A stretch of 64,000 nt of DNA from UBA11524 sp965646445 (GCA_965646445.1 CBFFZW010000006.1:1-64000); one strand, 5' to 3'. Positions 8,145 through 17,400 are shown, counted from the stretch's first letter. A program made the numbers and translations. The notes: generated by a model not told the origin, from the sequence alone.

Positions 8145-9086
8145 ATGGACGGCGCCGTGAAGTTCGTGCCCAAGAAAAAGCCGTTGCTCCCCCGGATAAA
8201 GAAGTATGCGGGTTTCTATATCCTCTTTATTCCGGTGCTGGCATTCCTCATCGTTTTCCATTACCTGCCGATGTTCGGCGTGTACTATGCCTTTACCAAG
8301 TACAACATCATCAGCGATCCTAAGTGGGTGGGTATGGCGAACTTCGAGCGGCTCTTCAGAATGCCGAACTTCTGGAGCGCCTTCGGCAATACCCTGGAGC
8401 TCTCCATCCTGAAGCTGCTGCTGAGCACCGGCCTGGCCGTGTTCATCTCGCTCCTGCTGAACGAGATGGTCTCCACCAAGGGCAAGAAGCTCTCCCAGAC
8501 CATCATTTACCTGCCCCACTTCATGTCCTGGGTGGTGACGGCCTCCGTCTTCCAGCTGATTCTGTCCCCCACCACGGCGGGCCTGGTCAACCAGACGCTG
8601 ATCCGCATGGGGCTGATCGACCAGGGCATCTACTTCCTGGGCAGCTCCCAGTGGTGGAAATTCTCCTACTATGTCATCAACCTGTGGCATGATACCGGCT
8701 GGGGCACCATCATCTTCATGGCGACCTTGACGGGCATCGACCCCGGCATATACGAGGCCGCCTCCATTGACGGCGCGGGCCGGTGGAAGAAGATGTGGTA
8801 CATCACCATGCCGGCCCTGGCCAACACCATCATCACCGTGCTGATCCTGAACCTCGCGAAGATCATGAACCTGTTCGAGAGCGTGTTCGTGCTTCAGAAT
8901 GACGCGGTCATGGATGTGTCCCAGGTGCTTCAGACCTATGTGTACTACCAGACCTTCAACAGCGGCGGCATCCCGGATTACGGCTACACCACGGCCATCG
9001 GCCTGTTCCGCTCCATCGTCGGCATGGGCCTGATGCTGGTTTGCAACTACGCCAGCAAGAAGGTTCGCGGCCGCGGCATCATGTAA
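8145..9086 (+). CDS. Sugar ABC transporter permease (LplB/YteP family)
   Basis: 313 residues, ATG 8 nt after AAGGAGGG. Six predicted membrane segments, starting at about residue 22. The EAA loop that docks the ATPase is EAASIDGAGRWKKMWYITMP (about 205-224). It forms the channel heterodimer with the next gene product, 12 nt downstream. No ATPase gene is present in the locus; in B. subtilis the equivalent YtcQ-YteP-YtcP system uses the shared ATPase MsmX, and the same is inferred here. Confidence 0.92.
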   Translation: MDGAVKFVPKKKPLLPRIKKYAGFYILFIPVLAFLIVFHYLPMFGVYYAFTKYNIISDPKWVGMANFERLFRMPNFWSAFGNTLELSILKLLLSTGLAVFISLLLNEMVSTKGKKLSQTIIYLPHFMSWVVTASVFQLILSPTTAGLVNQTLIRMGLIDQGIYFLGSSQWWKFSYYVINLWHDTGWGTIIFMATLTGIDPGIYEAASIDGAGRWKKMWYITMPALANTIITVLILNLAKIMNLFESVFVLQNDAVMDVSQVLQTYVYYQTFNSGGIPDYGYTTAIGLFRSIVGMGLMLVCNYASKKVRGRGIM

Positions 9087-9101
9087 GGAAGGAGGACAAT
9101 G

Positions 9102-9977
9102 ATGATGGAAAATACCCAGAAGGTGGCTTATACCACCAGGAATAAGCTGAAGCTCAACGTCTTCCCCATTGTCAACGGCCTGGTCTTCCTTGTGCTTTGC
9201 CTGATTATCCTGGTACCCATCTGGAAGGTGCTGGTGGACTCCTTCGACCTGACCACCGGCTACGGCATGAAGCTGTGGCCTGAGCGTTTCGGCCTGGAGG
9301 GCTACACCACGGTGCTGACCAACCCCTCCCTGGTGGTGCCGCTGCGCAACAGTGTGATTACCACGGTTTCGGGTACGTTCCTGGGCCTCTTGCTGTCCAC
9401 CCTGGGCGCGTATGTGCTGATCCAGTGGGATATGCCGGGCCGCACCCTCTTCGCGACCCTGATGCTCATCACCATGGTCTTCTCCGGCGGCATGATTCCC
9501 AGCTATATCGTCATGCGCAACCTGGGCCTGACCAACACCCTGTGGGTCGTCATCCTGATGCCGGCCATCAGCGTGTACAACCTGGTGCTGATGCGCAACT
9601 TCTTTGAGGGCATCCCGGCCAGCCTGTTTGAGTCCGCCACCCTGGACGGCTGCACGCCCATGCAGACCTTCTACAAGATCGTGCTGCCCCTGTCGAAGGC
9701 GGCCCTGGCCTCCATCGGCCTGATGTTTGCCGTTTCCTACTGGAACGACTACACCAACTACAAGCTGTATATCACCAAGGCGAACCTGTACAATTTCCAG
9801 ATGAAGCTGCGCGCCATGATGATGGGCTCCAACCTGCCCACCGCCGTGGGCAGCGCTACGGAAAACACCGTGCAGAACGCCGCCGTCATCGTGGCGATCC
9901 TGCCCTTCATGATTCTCTACCCCTTCCTGCAAAAATACTTCGTGAAGGGCATCAACATCGGCGCCGTCAAGGAATAA
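9102..9977 (+). CDS. Sugar ABC transporter permease (YtcP/LplC family)
   Basis: 291 residues from ATG 9102, chosen because it is 6 nt after AGGAGG; ATG 9099 and 9105 are equally in frame. Six predicted membrane segments. The EAA loop is ESATLDGCTPMQTFYKIVLP at about 183-202. It partners the upstream permease. The gene ends directly before a pair of hairpins, consistent with the end of the transporter transcript. Confidence 0.92.
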   Translation: MMENTQKVAYTTRNKLKLNVFPIVNGLVFLVLCLIILVPIWKVLVDSFDLTTGYGMKLWPERFGLEGYTTVLTNPSLVVPLRNSVITTVSGTFLGLLLSTLGAYVLIQWDMPGRTLFATLMLITMVFSGGMIPSYIVMRNLGLTNTLWVVILMPAISVYNLVLMRNFFEGIPASLFESATLDGCTPMQTFYKIVLPLSKAALASIGLMFAVSYWNDYTNYKLYITKANLYNFQMKLRAMMMGSNLPTAVGSATENTVQNAAVIVAILPFMILYPFLQKYFVKGINIGAVKE

Positions 9978-10030
9978 CCAAGGGACTCTGTCCCTTGGAT
10001 CCCTGCCAGGAGGGGCATCGCCCCTCCTGG
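9978..10030 (+). repeat. Double hairpin repeat at the end of the transporter operon
   Basis: Two perfect stems in tandem: CCAAGGGA/TCCCTTGG (9978-9998) and CCAGGAGGGGC/GCCCCTCCTGG (10006-10030). No T-run follows. Similar tandem GC hairpins are dispersed in many Clostridia genomes and can stabilise or end upstream mRNA. Confidence 0.6.
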
Positions 10031-10126
10031 ACCTCCCGTTCTCGCGTCATGGGCGCGCGCCTTCGGTCGGAGGTGTGTGCGCGTGGGAGTTGGGGGGGGC
10101 TTGGAAAGAAAATTCCTGGAAAAAAC

Positions 10127-10159
10127 TTGACAAATGCGACATCATCAGGCATGATGATG
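10127..10159 (+). promoter_or_regulatory. Promoter and possible operator of the pectin hydrolase operon
   Basis: TTGACA (10127-10132), 17 nt, CATGAT (10150-10155). An inverted repeat CATCATC (10140-10146) / GATGATG (10153-10159) spans the -10, a good place for a repressor such as the LacI-type protein encoded at 20632. Binding is inferred only. Confidence 0.55.
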
Positions 10160-10240
10160 GGGCAGCGGATCACCGCATTCTCACGGCAAGCGTTTGCTGC
10201 GTAGGGTGCGGTGGTTTTCATAGGAAAAGGAGAAATGCTT

Positions 10241-10993
10241 ATGATGACGATCTTCTGGGCCGGAGATTCCACGGTGAAGCGCAACGGCATCGCCACCTAT
10301 CCGCAGACGGGCATCGGCCAGGAATTTGACCGCTATGTGCGGCACTACGGCGTCCAGATTGAAAACTACGCGGAGAATGGCCGCAGCACCAAGTCCTTCA
10401 TTGACGAGGGGCGGCTGGCGCTGATTTACGACCGCATCACGGCGGGGGATTTCCTGTTCATTCAGTTCGGGCACAACGATGAAAAGGATAACGATCCCGA
10501 CCGCTACGCCGACCCGGACACCGACTTCCCGGCCAACCTGGAAAAGTTCGTCAATGTGGCGCGGAATAAGGGCGCCACTCCGGTCATCATTACGCCGGTG
10601 ACGCGCTACAACCGCAACGCTCCGGGGGCGCAGTACAGGCATGATCGCTGGGCAGAGTCCGCGCGGAAGACGGCGGCCCGGCTGAACGTGGCACTCATCG
10701 ACCTCACGGCCTTGTCCGAAAAGCTGGTGGACGACCTGGGCGAGGAGGCCCGCCGCCGCTTCTACATGAACCTTCCCGCCGGCATCTACCCGCACTATCC
10801 CCAGGGCCAGACGGACAATACCCATCCCCAGGTGGAGGGCGCTATCGTCTTTGGCGGGCTGATCGCCAGGGAGCTCAAGCGCCTGGGCGGCGTTTACGCG
10901 GAGCTGCTGTGCGACGATTACGACCAGTTCATTCATGAGTACGAGAACATGGGGCGTGTGGTCACCACCGCTGCCGAGGAGGTCGAACGATGA
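10241..10993 (+). CDS. Rhamnogalacturonan acetylesterase-like SGNH hydrolase (CE12)
   Basis: 250 residues. ATG 10241 is 8 nt after AAGGAG; ATG 10235 is too close. SGNH blocks are clear: GDST near residue 8 with the nucleophile Ser, ENGRSTKSF (block II), QFGHND (block III, about 73-78) and DNTHPQ near residue 192 carrying the catalytic Asp and His. The enzyme removes acetyl groups from galacturonate in rhamnogalacturonan I. No signal peptide, so it acts on imported oligosaccharides in the cytoplasm. First gene of an operon; its TGA overlaps the next ATG by 4 nt. Confidence 0.88.
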   Translation: MMTIFWAGDSTVKRNGIATYPQTGIGQEFDRYVRHYGVQIENYAENGRSTKSFIDEGRLALIYDRITAGDFLFIQFGHNDEKDNDPDRYADPDTDFPANLEKFVNVARNKGATPVIITPVTRYNRNAPGAQYRHDRWAESARKTAARLNVALIDLTALSEKLVDDLGEEARRRFYMNLPAGIYPHYPQGQTDNTHPQVEGAIVFGGLIARELKRLGGVYAELLCDDYDQFIHEYENMGRVVTTAAEEVER

Positions 10994-12618
10994 AGGATCA
11001 GCTGTACTTTGCCGACCAGGGAGACGGCACTTACCGCAACCCCATTTTGTTCTGCGACTATTCCGACCCGGACGCCATCCGCGTGGGTGACACCTACTAC
11101 ATGACGGCTTCCACCTTCAATTATGTGCCGGGTCTGCCCATCCTGACCAGCAAGGATCTGGTTAACTGGACGCTGGTGAACTACGCCGTCAGGAACATTC
11201 CCGAGGAGCGCTACGCCGTGCCCCGCCATGCCCAGGGTATCTGGGCCCCGGCCATCCGCCATCACAACGGATACTTCTACATTTATTATGGTATGCCGGA
11301 TGAGGGCATCTACATGGTGCGCGCGGCGGACCCCCTGGGCGAGTGGGAGGAGCCCGTCCTGGTGCTGCCCGGCAAGGGCCTGATCGACCCCTGCCCCTTC
11401 TGGGATGACGACGGCCGGGCCTGGGTGGTGCATGGCTATGCCAAGAGCCGCATCGGCTTCAAGAGCTGGCTGGGCATTTTCCCCATGTCTCCCGACGGCG
11501 CCCGTGCCATCGGGGACGATCATCTGCTCTTTGACGGCACGGTGAAGCATCCCACCATGGAGGGTCCCAAAGTCCATAAGCGTGACGGATGGTATTACAT
11601 TTTCGCTCCCGCGGGGGGCGTGCCCACGGGCTGGCAGGCCGTGCTGCGCAGCCGCTGCATCACCGGCCCCTATGAGGATCGGGTGGTGCTCAAGCAGGGC
11701 AGCAGCGAGACCAACGGCCCGCACCAGGGCGCGTGGGTGGACACGGCGGAGGGCGAGGACTGGTTCCTGCACTTCCAGAGCCGCGGGCTTTACGGGCGCA
11801 TCACGCACCTGCAGCCCATGACCTGGGGGGCGGATGGCTGGCCCCGCATTGGCATGGAGGATCCCAACCCGGTGGATCCTGCCAGCATCGCCACGGGTGA
11901 GGATGCCCGTCAGGCCGCCCTAATCGCCAACGCGGCGGACTGCGGCATCGCGGTGGCATCCTGGCGCAAGCCCAAGGGCCCCGTCTGCGAGCGTACCTCC
12001 GACCAGGCCAGCGATGATTTTACCGGCCCCCTGGGGCTGCAGTGGCAGTTCATGGGCAACTGGCGGCCTGATTTCTACGAAGTCGGCGAGGGCAGATTGA
12101 CCCTGTTTGCCCGGACGCTGCCGGAAGGCGGGAATCGCCTGTGGCAGTGCCCGCAAACGCTGACCCAGAAGATTGCCGCTCCCGCCTTCTTCGCCACGGT
12201 GACGGTGGACGCCTCCCGTTTGACGATGGGCGACCAGGCAGGCGTGGGACTGGTGGGCGGTCAGTATGCTTACGCCGCGCTGCGCCGTCAGGAGCACGGC
12301 TGGTCGCTGGTTTATGCGGAGAGCAGCGGCGGGGCGCATGACGAGACGGTGCTGGAGGAAACGGCGCTGGCTTCCCCGAAGCTGACCTTCCGCATGACGC
12401 TGCTGCCCACGGGCTATGCCGAGGCGGCGGTGGCCTTTGAGTACAGCGCGGACGGCGTGGACTTCAAGCCGGTGGGCCGTCCCTACGCACCGGCGCGGCA
12501 CACCTGGGTGGGCGCGCGCATGGCCCTGTTCGCCATGCCCATGAGCGGCGGACAGGATCAGGGCGGCAGCGCGGATTTTGGGCCGTTCAGGGTGACGCCC
12601 GTGGAGGTCATGGCATGA
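10990..12618 (+). CDS. Glycoside hydrolase family 43 with C-terminal beta-sandwich domain
   Basis: 542 residues. The five-blade propeller occupies about 12-320. The catalytic triad of the family is visible as Asp26 (SDPDAIRVG), Asp133 (LIDPCPF) and Glu191 (TMEGPKV). A GH43 C-terminal concanavalin-like domain (about 335-540) completes the usual beta-xylosidase/alpha-arabinofuranosidase layout. No signal peptide. Within a pectin locus it most likely removes arabinose, xylose or galactose side chains from imported fragments; the sugar is not determined by sequence. ATGA overlaps on both sides indicate translational coupling. Confidence 0.9.
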   Translation: MKDQLYFADQGDGTYRNPILFCDYSDPDAIRVGDTYYMTASTFNYVPGLPILTSKDLVNWTLVNYAVRNIPEERYAVPRHAQGIWAPAIRHHNGYFYIYYGMPDEGIYMVRAADPLGEWEEPVLVLPGKGLIDPCPFWDDDGRAWVVHGYAKSRIGFKSWLGIFPMSPDGARAIGDDHLLFDGTVKHPTMEGPKVHKRDGWYYIFAPAGGVPTGWQAVLRSRCITGPYEDRVVLKQGSSETNGPHQGAWVDTAEGEDWFLHFQSRGLYGRITHLQPMTWGADGWPRIGMEDPNPVDPASIATGEDARQAALIANAADCGIAVASWRKPKGPVCERTSDQASDDFTGPLGLQWQFMGNWRPDFYEVGEGRLTLFARTLPEGGNRLWQCPQTLTQKIAAPAFFATVTVDASRLTMGDQAGVGLVGGQYAYAALRRQEHGWSLVYAESSGGAHDETVLEETALASPKLTFRMTLLPTGYAEAAVAFEYSADGVDFKPVGRPYAPARHTWVGARMALFAMPMSGGQDQGGSADFGPFRVTPVEVMA

Positions 12619-14453
12619 CGGGCGAAACATTGCGGCAGGTGATCCTGGCCAATGATCTGGATACCCTGCGTCGGGAATTGCCCCTGGAGCCGACCCTCAT
12701 CGACTGGACGGATGAGGACGGCGTAGCCCTGTCCTTCCTGGCGGCCTGGGTGGGCGGCCTTGATATGCTGCGGTATCTGGTGGAGTATGGCCTGCGGGTC
12801 AACCTGAACGCCATCGACCTCAGGGGACGGGATCATCTGCACCACGCGGCCATGTCCGGCGATGTGGACAAGTGCCGTTACCTGGTGGAGCGCGGCGGCA
12901 TGGACATTCTGCGGGGTGACAACGATCTGACCACGCCCTTCGACATCGCCCGCCGGGAGGGCTTCACCGCCCTGGAGAGCTACTTCACGGAGAAGGTGGG
13001 CTGCCCGTATACCGACTTGTACCGCAACCCCATCCGCCGGGGCTTCTTCCCCGACCCGTCCGTCATCCGGGTGGGCGAGGACTATTACATGGTCAACTCC
13101 ACCTTCATCTATTTCCCTTGCATCCCCGTGAGCCACAGCCGCGATCTGATCCACTGGGAGGTGATCGGCCACGCCATCACCAATCCCGAATGGGCCCATC
13201 TGGAGGGTCTGGAGGGGGGACGGGGCTACTGGGCGCCGGACATTTCCTACTGTGACGGCAGGTTCTACATCTGCGCCACCCTGCGCCTGAACGACGTGGG
13301 CGCCGTTCGCCGCCGTCAGATGGTGGTGACGGCGGAGCGTCCCGAAGGCCCGTACTCCGAGCCGGTTTTCTTCGAGGAGGACGGCATCGACCCCAGCATC
13401 TTCCATGACGACAACGGGCGGCATTACATGCTGCTGAACCGGGGCGCGCGGATCTTCGAGATCGACGCCACGGGGACGAAGCGCCTTTCCGAAGCCACGC
13501 TGCTGTATTACGGCAGCAATAAGCGCGCGCCGGAAGGCCCGCACCTGCTCAAGCATGACGGCTGGTACTATCTTTTCGAGGCGGAGGGCGGCACGGGCAC
13601 CGGCCATCGGGAGACGGTCTCCCGCTCGCGCACGCTCCACGGCGTGTACGAGCCCAGCCCCTACAATCCCGTCATCCGCCAGTGGGACGAGCGGGCGCGA
13701 ATTCAGCGCTGCGGCCACGCCAAGCCGGTCTCCACGCCGGACGGGCGGTGGTACTTCGTGTACCTGTGCGCCCGGCCGCTGGATGGCCGCTGGTCCATGC
13801 TGGGCCGGGAGACGGCCCTTGATCCCTTTACCTGGACGCCGGACGGCTGGCCGCTGCTCAACGGCGGTCGGGGCGTCAGCACGCAGAACCGCAAGCCCCT
13901 GCCGGACGCGCCGCTGCCCGCCCGGACGGACTGGGTGACGCCGCGTCCCCCGGAGGCCGGTCAGATTCTGTGGCGGGGCGACGCCGTCGCCATCCGGGGC
14001 GGCGCGTGGCCCATGACGGATACGCGGTGCCGAAGCATCCTGCTCCAGCGCCAGACAGCCTTCCGCTTCAACTTTGAGGCAACCCTGACGGCGCCGTCCA
14101 CGGGCGACGCCGGGCTGACCTGCTACTATGACGAGCATTCCTTCCTGACCCTGGGGGTGGAGGACGGCCGTCTGCTGGTGAAGGAGCAGATCGGTACGGA
14201 AGCCCGGCGGCGGGATACCGGCGTTACGGTGGAGCCCGGGCAGCGCGTCACGCTGAGCGTCCGGGCGGACGGCCTGACCCGTACCCTGCTGGTGGATGGC
14301 CGGGAGGTGGCGGTGCTGACCAACGTGACCTACCTGGCGGACGAGGGCGTGCGCATCGGCAAGCGCTTCACCGGGGCCATGGCAGGCGTGTATGCCGTGA
14401 ACACCACGGCCACCTTTGCGGCCCTGGCCTATCGGGATGAAGACGAGGTGTGA
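12615..14453 (+). CDS. Ankyrin-repeat / GH43 fusion protein
   Basis: 612 residues. Residues about 1-128 contain three ankyrin-like units (LSFLAAWVGGLDMLRYLVEYG, LHHAAMSGDVDKCRYLVERGG and TPFDIARREGFTALESYF regions). A complete GH43 propeller follows at about 135-425 with candidate catalytic Asp147 (PDPSVIRVG), Asp259 (GIDPSIF) and Glu307 (APEGPHLL). A C-terminal beta-sandwich covers about 440-605. The start codon overlaps the stop of the upstream GH43 (ATGA) and the frame is continuous with no sign of frameshift. The propeller is a paralogue of the upstream enzyme. Ankyrin repeats are protein-binding modules and are unusual on a bacterial glycosidase; a scaffolding role is inferred. Confidence 0.88.
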   Translation: MTGETLRQVILANDLDTLRRELPLEPTLIDWTDEDGVALSFLAAWVGGLDMLRYLVEYGLRVNLNAIDLRGRDHLHHAAMSGDVDKCRYLVERGGMDILRGDNDLTTPFDIARREGFTALESYFTEKVGCPYTDLYRNPIRRGFFPDPSVIRVGEDYYMVNSTFIYFPCIPVSHSRDLIHWEVIGHAITNPEWAHLEGLEGGRGYWAPDISYCDGRFYICATLRLNDVGAVRRRQMVVTAERPEGPYSEPVFFEEDGIDPSIFHDDNGRHYMLLNRGARIFEIDATGTKRLSEATLLYYGSNKRAPEGPHLLKHDGWYYLFEAEGGTGTGHRETVSRSRTLHGVYEPSPYNPVIRQWDERARIQRCGHAKPVSTPDGRWYFVYLCARPLDGRWSMLGRETALDPFTWTPDGWPLLNGGRGVSTQNRKPLPDAPLPARTDWVTPRPPEAGQILWRGDAVAIRGGAWPMTDTRCRSILLQRQTAFRFNFEATLTAPSTGDAGLTCYYDEHSFLTLGVEDGRLLVKEQIGTEARRRDTGVTVEPGQRVTLSVRADGLTRTLLVDGREVAVLTNVTYLADEGVRIGKRFTGAMAGVYAVNTTATFAALAYRDEDEV

Positions 14454-14479
14454 CCGCTGAAATTGCATCATGAAAGTGC

Positions 14480-14505
14480 CTGCCGCATCCGCGGCAGCCT
14501 TTTTT
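14480..14505 (+). terminator. Terminator of the esterase-GH43 operon
   Basis: CTGCCGC (14480-14486), loop ATCC, GCGGCAG (14491-14497), then CC and six T. It lies 26 nt after the stop codon at 14453. Confidence 0.88.
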
Positions 14506-14600
14506 GTGAAAGCCATTTCATGGGTGCGACGGCGGACGTTCACAAGCAGCGCCAAGCAGGCAGCGCAAGATAAAGCAGAGGTTCGTCATCGTTGAAGCCA

Positions 14601-14629
14601 TTGACAGCCCATGGAACATTTGGTATAAT
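14601..14629 (+). promoter_or_regulatory. Consensus promoter of the GH105-GH28 operon
   Basis: Perfect TTGACA (14601-14606) and TATAAT (14624-14629) with a 17-nt spacer, the strongest promoter in the window by sequence. A strong core suggests repression controls this operon. Confidence 0.88.
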
Positions 14630-14668
14630 GGCAGTCGAAAACGCCTGATTTGGAGGGAAGAACGAATC

Positions 14669-15769
14669 ATGGATGTAACAGCTTACATCAAGGAGTATCT
14701 GGCGAATTACGCGCCTTATAAAAATTACTGGAATTATGAGGACGGCTGCGTTTACAAGGCCTGCGCCGATCTGTACCGGGCCACGGGGGACGCCGCGTAC
14801 AGGGACTTCACCCTGAGGCACATGGCGGAGCTGGTTCAGCCGGACGGCAGCATTCCCAGCTTCGACGTCAGCCGGTACAACATCGACAGCATCAACTGCG
14901 GCAAAGCGCTGTACTTTGCCCTGGATGAGACCGGGGACGAGCGCTACCGCAAGGCCATCGACTTCCACATGGCGCGGCTGCTGAGCCATCCCCGGTGCGG
15001 CTGCGGGAACTTCTGGCACAAGGAGTCCTATCCTTACCAGGTGTGGCTGGACGGCCTGTACATGGCCCAGCCCTTTTACATGGAATACGAGCATCGCTTC
15101 GGCGGCAAGGCGCGCCTGCAGGACATCACGGCCCAATTCCGCAATGTGCGTCGCTATCTCTTCAACGCGGAAAAGGGCCTGAACTACCATGCCTGGGACG
15201 AAAAGCGGGTTCAGCCCTGGTGCGACAGGGAGACCGGGCTTTCCCCGAACTTCTGGCTGCGCTCCACCGGCTGGTACCTGATGGCCCTGGTGGACTGCAT
15301 CGGCCTGTGCAGTGAGGAGCTCTACGAGCATTACCGTGCCCTGGTGGACATCTTCCGGGAGAGCGTGCGGGGTGTGCTGCGGTATCAGAGCCCGGAGGAT
15401 CACCTGTTCTGCCAGGTCATCGATCGCGGCGAGGTGGAGGGCAACTACACAGAAACCTCCGGCTCGGCCATGATTGCCTACGCGCTGCTCAAGGGCGTCC
15501 GCCTGGGCGTGCTGAATCCTGAGCGCTACGGCCCCATCGGTCGGCAGGTGATGGAAGCGCTGGTCGCCTTCAAGCTGAAGCCCAACGCGGAAGGCAAGGC
15601 CGAACTGACCGACATCTGCAAGGTGGCGGGCCTCGGCCCCGGCGAGCAGCGGGACGGCTCGGTGGCCTACTATCTCAGCGAACCCCGGGTCAGCGACGAC
15701 AGCAAGGGCGTGGGCCCCTTCATGATGGCCTGGGCGGAGTACCTGCTGACCCAGGGGAAGGAGGACTGA
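14669..15769 (+). CDS. Unsaturated rhamnogalacturonyl hydrolase (GH105/GH88, YteR-like)
   Basis: 366 residues, ATG 13 nt after GGAGG. An (alpha/alpha)6-barrel protein of normal family length. The motif YQVWLDGLYMAQPF places the likely catalytic Asp at residue 128, matching Asp143 of B. subtilis YteR. It hydrolyses the delta-4,5-unsaturated uronic acid left by pectin or rhamnogalacturonan lyases on short oligosaccharides. No signal peptide, hence cytoplasmic. Its substrate implies that lyases act outside the cell or are encoded elsewhere, since none is in this window. Three nucleotides separate its stop from the next start. Confidence 0.9.
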   Translation: MDVTAYIKEYLANYAPYKNYWNYEDGCVYKACADLYRATGDAAYRDFTLRHMAELVQPDGSIPSFDVSRYNIDSINCGKALYFALDETGDERYRKAIDFHMARLLSHPRCGCGNFWHKESYPYQVWLDGLYMAQPFYMEYEHRFGGKARLQDITAQFRNVRRYLFNAEKGLNYHAWDEKRVQPWCDRETGLSPNFWLRSTGWYLMALVDCIGLCSEELYEHYRALVDIFRESVRGVLRYQSPEDHLFCQVIDRGEVEGNYTETSGSAMIAYALLKGVRLGVLNPERYGPIGRQVMEALVAFKLKPNAEGKAELTDICKVAGLGPGEQRDGSVAYYLSEPRVSDDSKGVGPFMMAWAEYLLTQGKED

Positions 15770-15772
15770 ATC

Positions 15773-17326
15773 ATGGAAGCGAGCATCCTGTTTGTTTCCG
15801 GCCGCAGCGCCACGGTACAGCTGAAGGACGGCGGCCTCTATCACACGACGCGGCCCTATGCCCTCGTCCTCAACGGCCAGCCCTGGGGCGAGGCCGACAC
15901 CGTGGTGACCAGCCTGTACGGCCTATGGCCTGATACGGATTACACCCTGACGATCCTCGACGGCGAGCGCGTGGCGGCGGAAGTCGCCTTCCGCACCGAG
16001 GAGGAAAGCTATACCCTCAACGTCCGCAACTTCGGCGCGGTGGGCGACGGCGTGCATGACGATACCGCGGCCATTCAGGCGGCCATCAACTGCTGCCCGA
16101 AGAAGGGCCGGGTGCTGATCCCGGCGGGCACCTACCATGTACTGCCGCTGTTCATCAAGAGCCACATCCGCATGGAAGTGGCGGAAGGCGCGGTGCTGCG
16201 GCTGGAGACCGACCGCGCCAAATTCCCCATCCTGCCGGGAATGATCCAGTCCACCGATGAAACGAAGGATCTGAACCTGGGTTCCTGGGAGGGCAATCCC
16301 CTGGATATGTTCGCCGCCATGATCTCCGGCTATAAGGCGGAAGACGTGGCGATCTATGGCCAGGGCCTTCTGGACGGCCAGGGGGATCAGGGGGATTGGT
16401 GGAAGCATCCGAAGCAGCGGCGCGGCGCTTGGCGGCCCCGGATGCTCTTCCTCAACCACTGCAAGAACATCACCGTGCAGGGCCTGACCTTCCGCAACAG
16501 CCCCGCCTGGAACCTTCAGCCCTATTTCAGCAAGCACCTGAAATTCCTGAACATTACGGTGAACGCTCCCGCCGACAGCCCCAATACCGACGGCTTCGAC
16601 CCGGAGAGCTGCAGGGATATCCTGCTGGCAGGCGCGCATTTCTCCCTGGGAGACGACTGCATTGCCATCAAGGCCGGCAAGCTGTACATGGGTTCCACCT
16701 ATCAGACGCCCACCACGGACATGGAGGTGGCCCACTGCCTGATGGAGAACGGCCATGGCGGCATGACCGTGGGCAGCGAGATGGCCGGCGGCGTGCAGCA
16801 TATCCGCGTACATGACTGCATGATGCGCAACACCGACCGCGGACTGCGGGTGAAGACCCGCCGGGGGCGCGGCCGGGACGGCGTCATTGACGACATTGTG
16901 TTCGATCATGTGGTGATGGAGCGCGTGGGCACGCCGGTGGTGGTGAACAGCATGTACTTCTGCGACCCGGACGGACGCAGCGACTATGTGCAGAGCCGGG
17001 AAAAGCAGCCGGTGGACGAGCGGACGCCGCGCATCGGCACGGTGGCCTTCCGCCATGTCAAGGCCACGGAGGTCACCTGCGCGGGCTACTTCCTGGGCCT
17101 GCCGGAAAAGCCCATCGAGCATGTGGTGATGGAGGATGTGAGCATCGCCTGCGCCGCGGAGCCGAAGCCCATGCAGCCCGCCATGGCCAACGGGGTGGAG
17201 CCCTGTGCGCGTCGGGGCATCGTGGCCATCAACGTGGATGAGATGATCCTGCGGAACGTGTCGATCACCGGGCAGGACGGCGTGATGCTGGCCTGCGAAA
17301 ATGTGGGTCAGGTGCAGGAAGAATAA
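15773..17326 (+). CDS. Glycoside hydrolase family 28 (exo-polygalacturonase / rhamnogalacturonan hydrolase type)
   Basis: 517 residues. An N-terminal beta-sandwich (about 1-78) precedes a right-handed beta-helix. GH28 motifs are all present: NTDG (271-274), GDD (293-295), GHG (327-329) and RVK (359-361), giving Asp273, Asp294, Asp295, His328, Arg359 and Lys361 as the active site. The N-terminal extension and length resemble bacterial exo-acting enzymes such as PehX-like proteins. No signal peptide is present, so it should release galacturonate from imported oligomers, feeding the uxaCBA enzymes encoded next door. Confidence 0.9.
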   Translation: MEASILFVSGRSATVQLKDGGLYHTTRPYALVLNGQPWGEADTVVTSLYGLWPDTDYTLTILDGERVAAEVAFRTEEESYTLNVRNFGAVGDGVHDDTAAIQAAINCCPKKGRVLIPAGTYHVLPLFIKSHIRMEVAEGAVLRLETDRAKFPILPGMIQSTDETKDLNLGSWEGNPLDMFAAMISGYKAEDVAIYGQGLLDGQGDQGDWWKHPKQRRGAWRPRMLFLNHCKNITVQGLTFRNSPAWNLQPYFSKHLKFLNITVNAPADSPNTDGFDPESCRDILLAGAHFSLGDDCIAIKAGKLYMGSTYQTPTTDMEVAHCLMENGHGGMTVGSEMAGGVQHIRVHDCMMRNTDRGLRVKTRRGRGRDGVIDDIVFDHVVMERVGTPVVVNSMYFCDPDGRSDYVQSREKQPVDERTPRIGTVAFRHVKATEVTCAGYFLGLPEKPIEHVVMEDVSIACAAEPKPMQPAMANGVEPCARRGIVAINVDEMILRNVSITGQDGVMLACENVGQVQEE

Positions 17327-17340
17327 GAGGATAACCGCAA

Positions 17341-17378
17341 AAGAGGCTTGACACCCCTGCAAGGATGTCAAGCCTCTT
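17341..17378. terminator. Bidirectional terminator between GH28 and uxaA
   Basis: Thirteen-base-pair perfect stem AAGAGGCTTGACA (17341-17353) / TGTCAAGCCTCTT (17366-17378). It sits between convergent genes. Confidence 0.8.
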
Positions 17379-17400
17379 CAATTACTGAAAAGTTAGGTTG

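Noticed and set aside
7941..9932. 663-codon minus-strand frame opposite the permease genes
   Set aside because: Antisense shadow rich in His, Gln and Gly; permeases on the plus strand have full family motifs and ribosome sites.
10990..14453. The two adjacent GH43 genes as one gene broken by a frameshift
   Set aside because: Each has its own complete catalytic triad and C-terminal domain, with an ATGA overlap typical of coupled genes.
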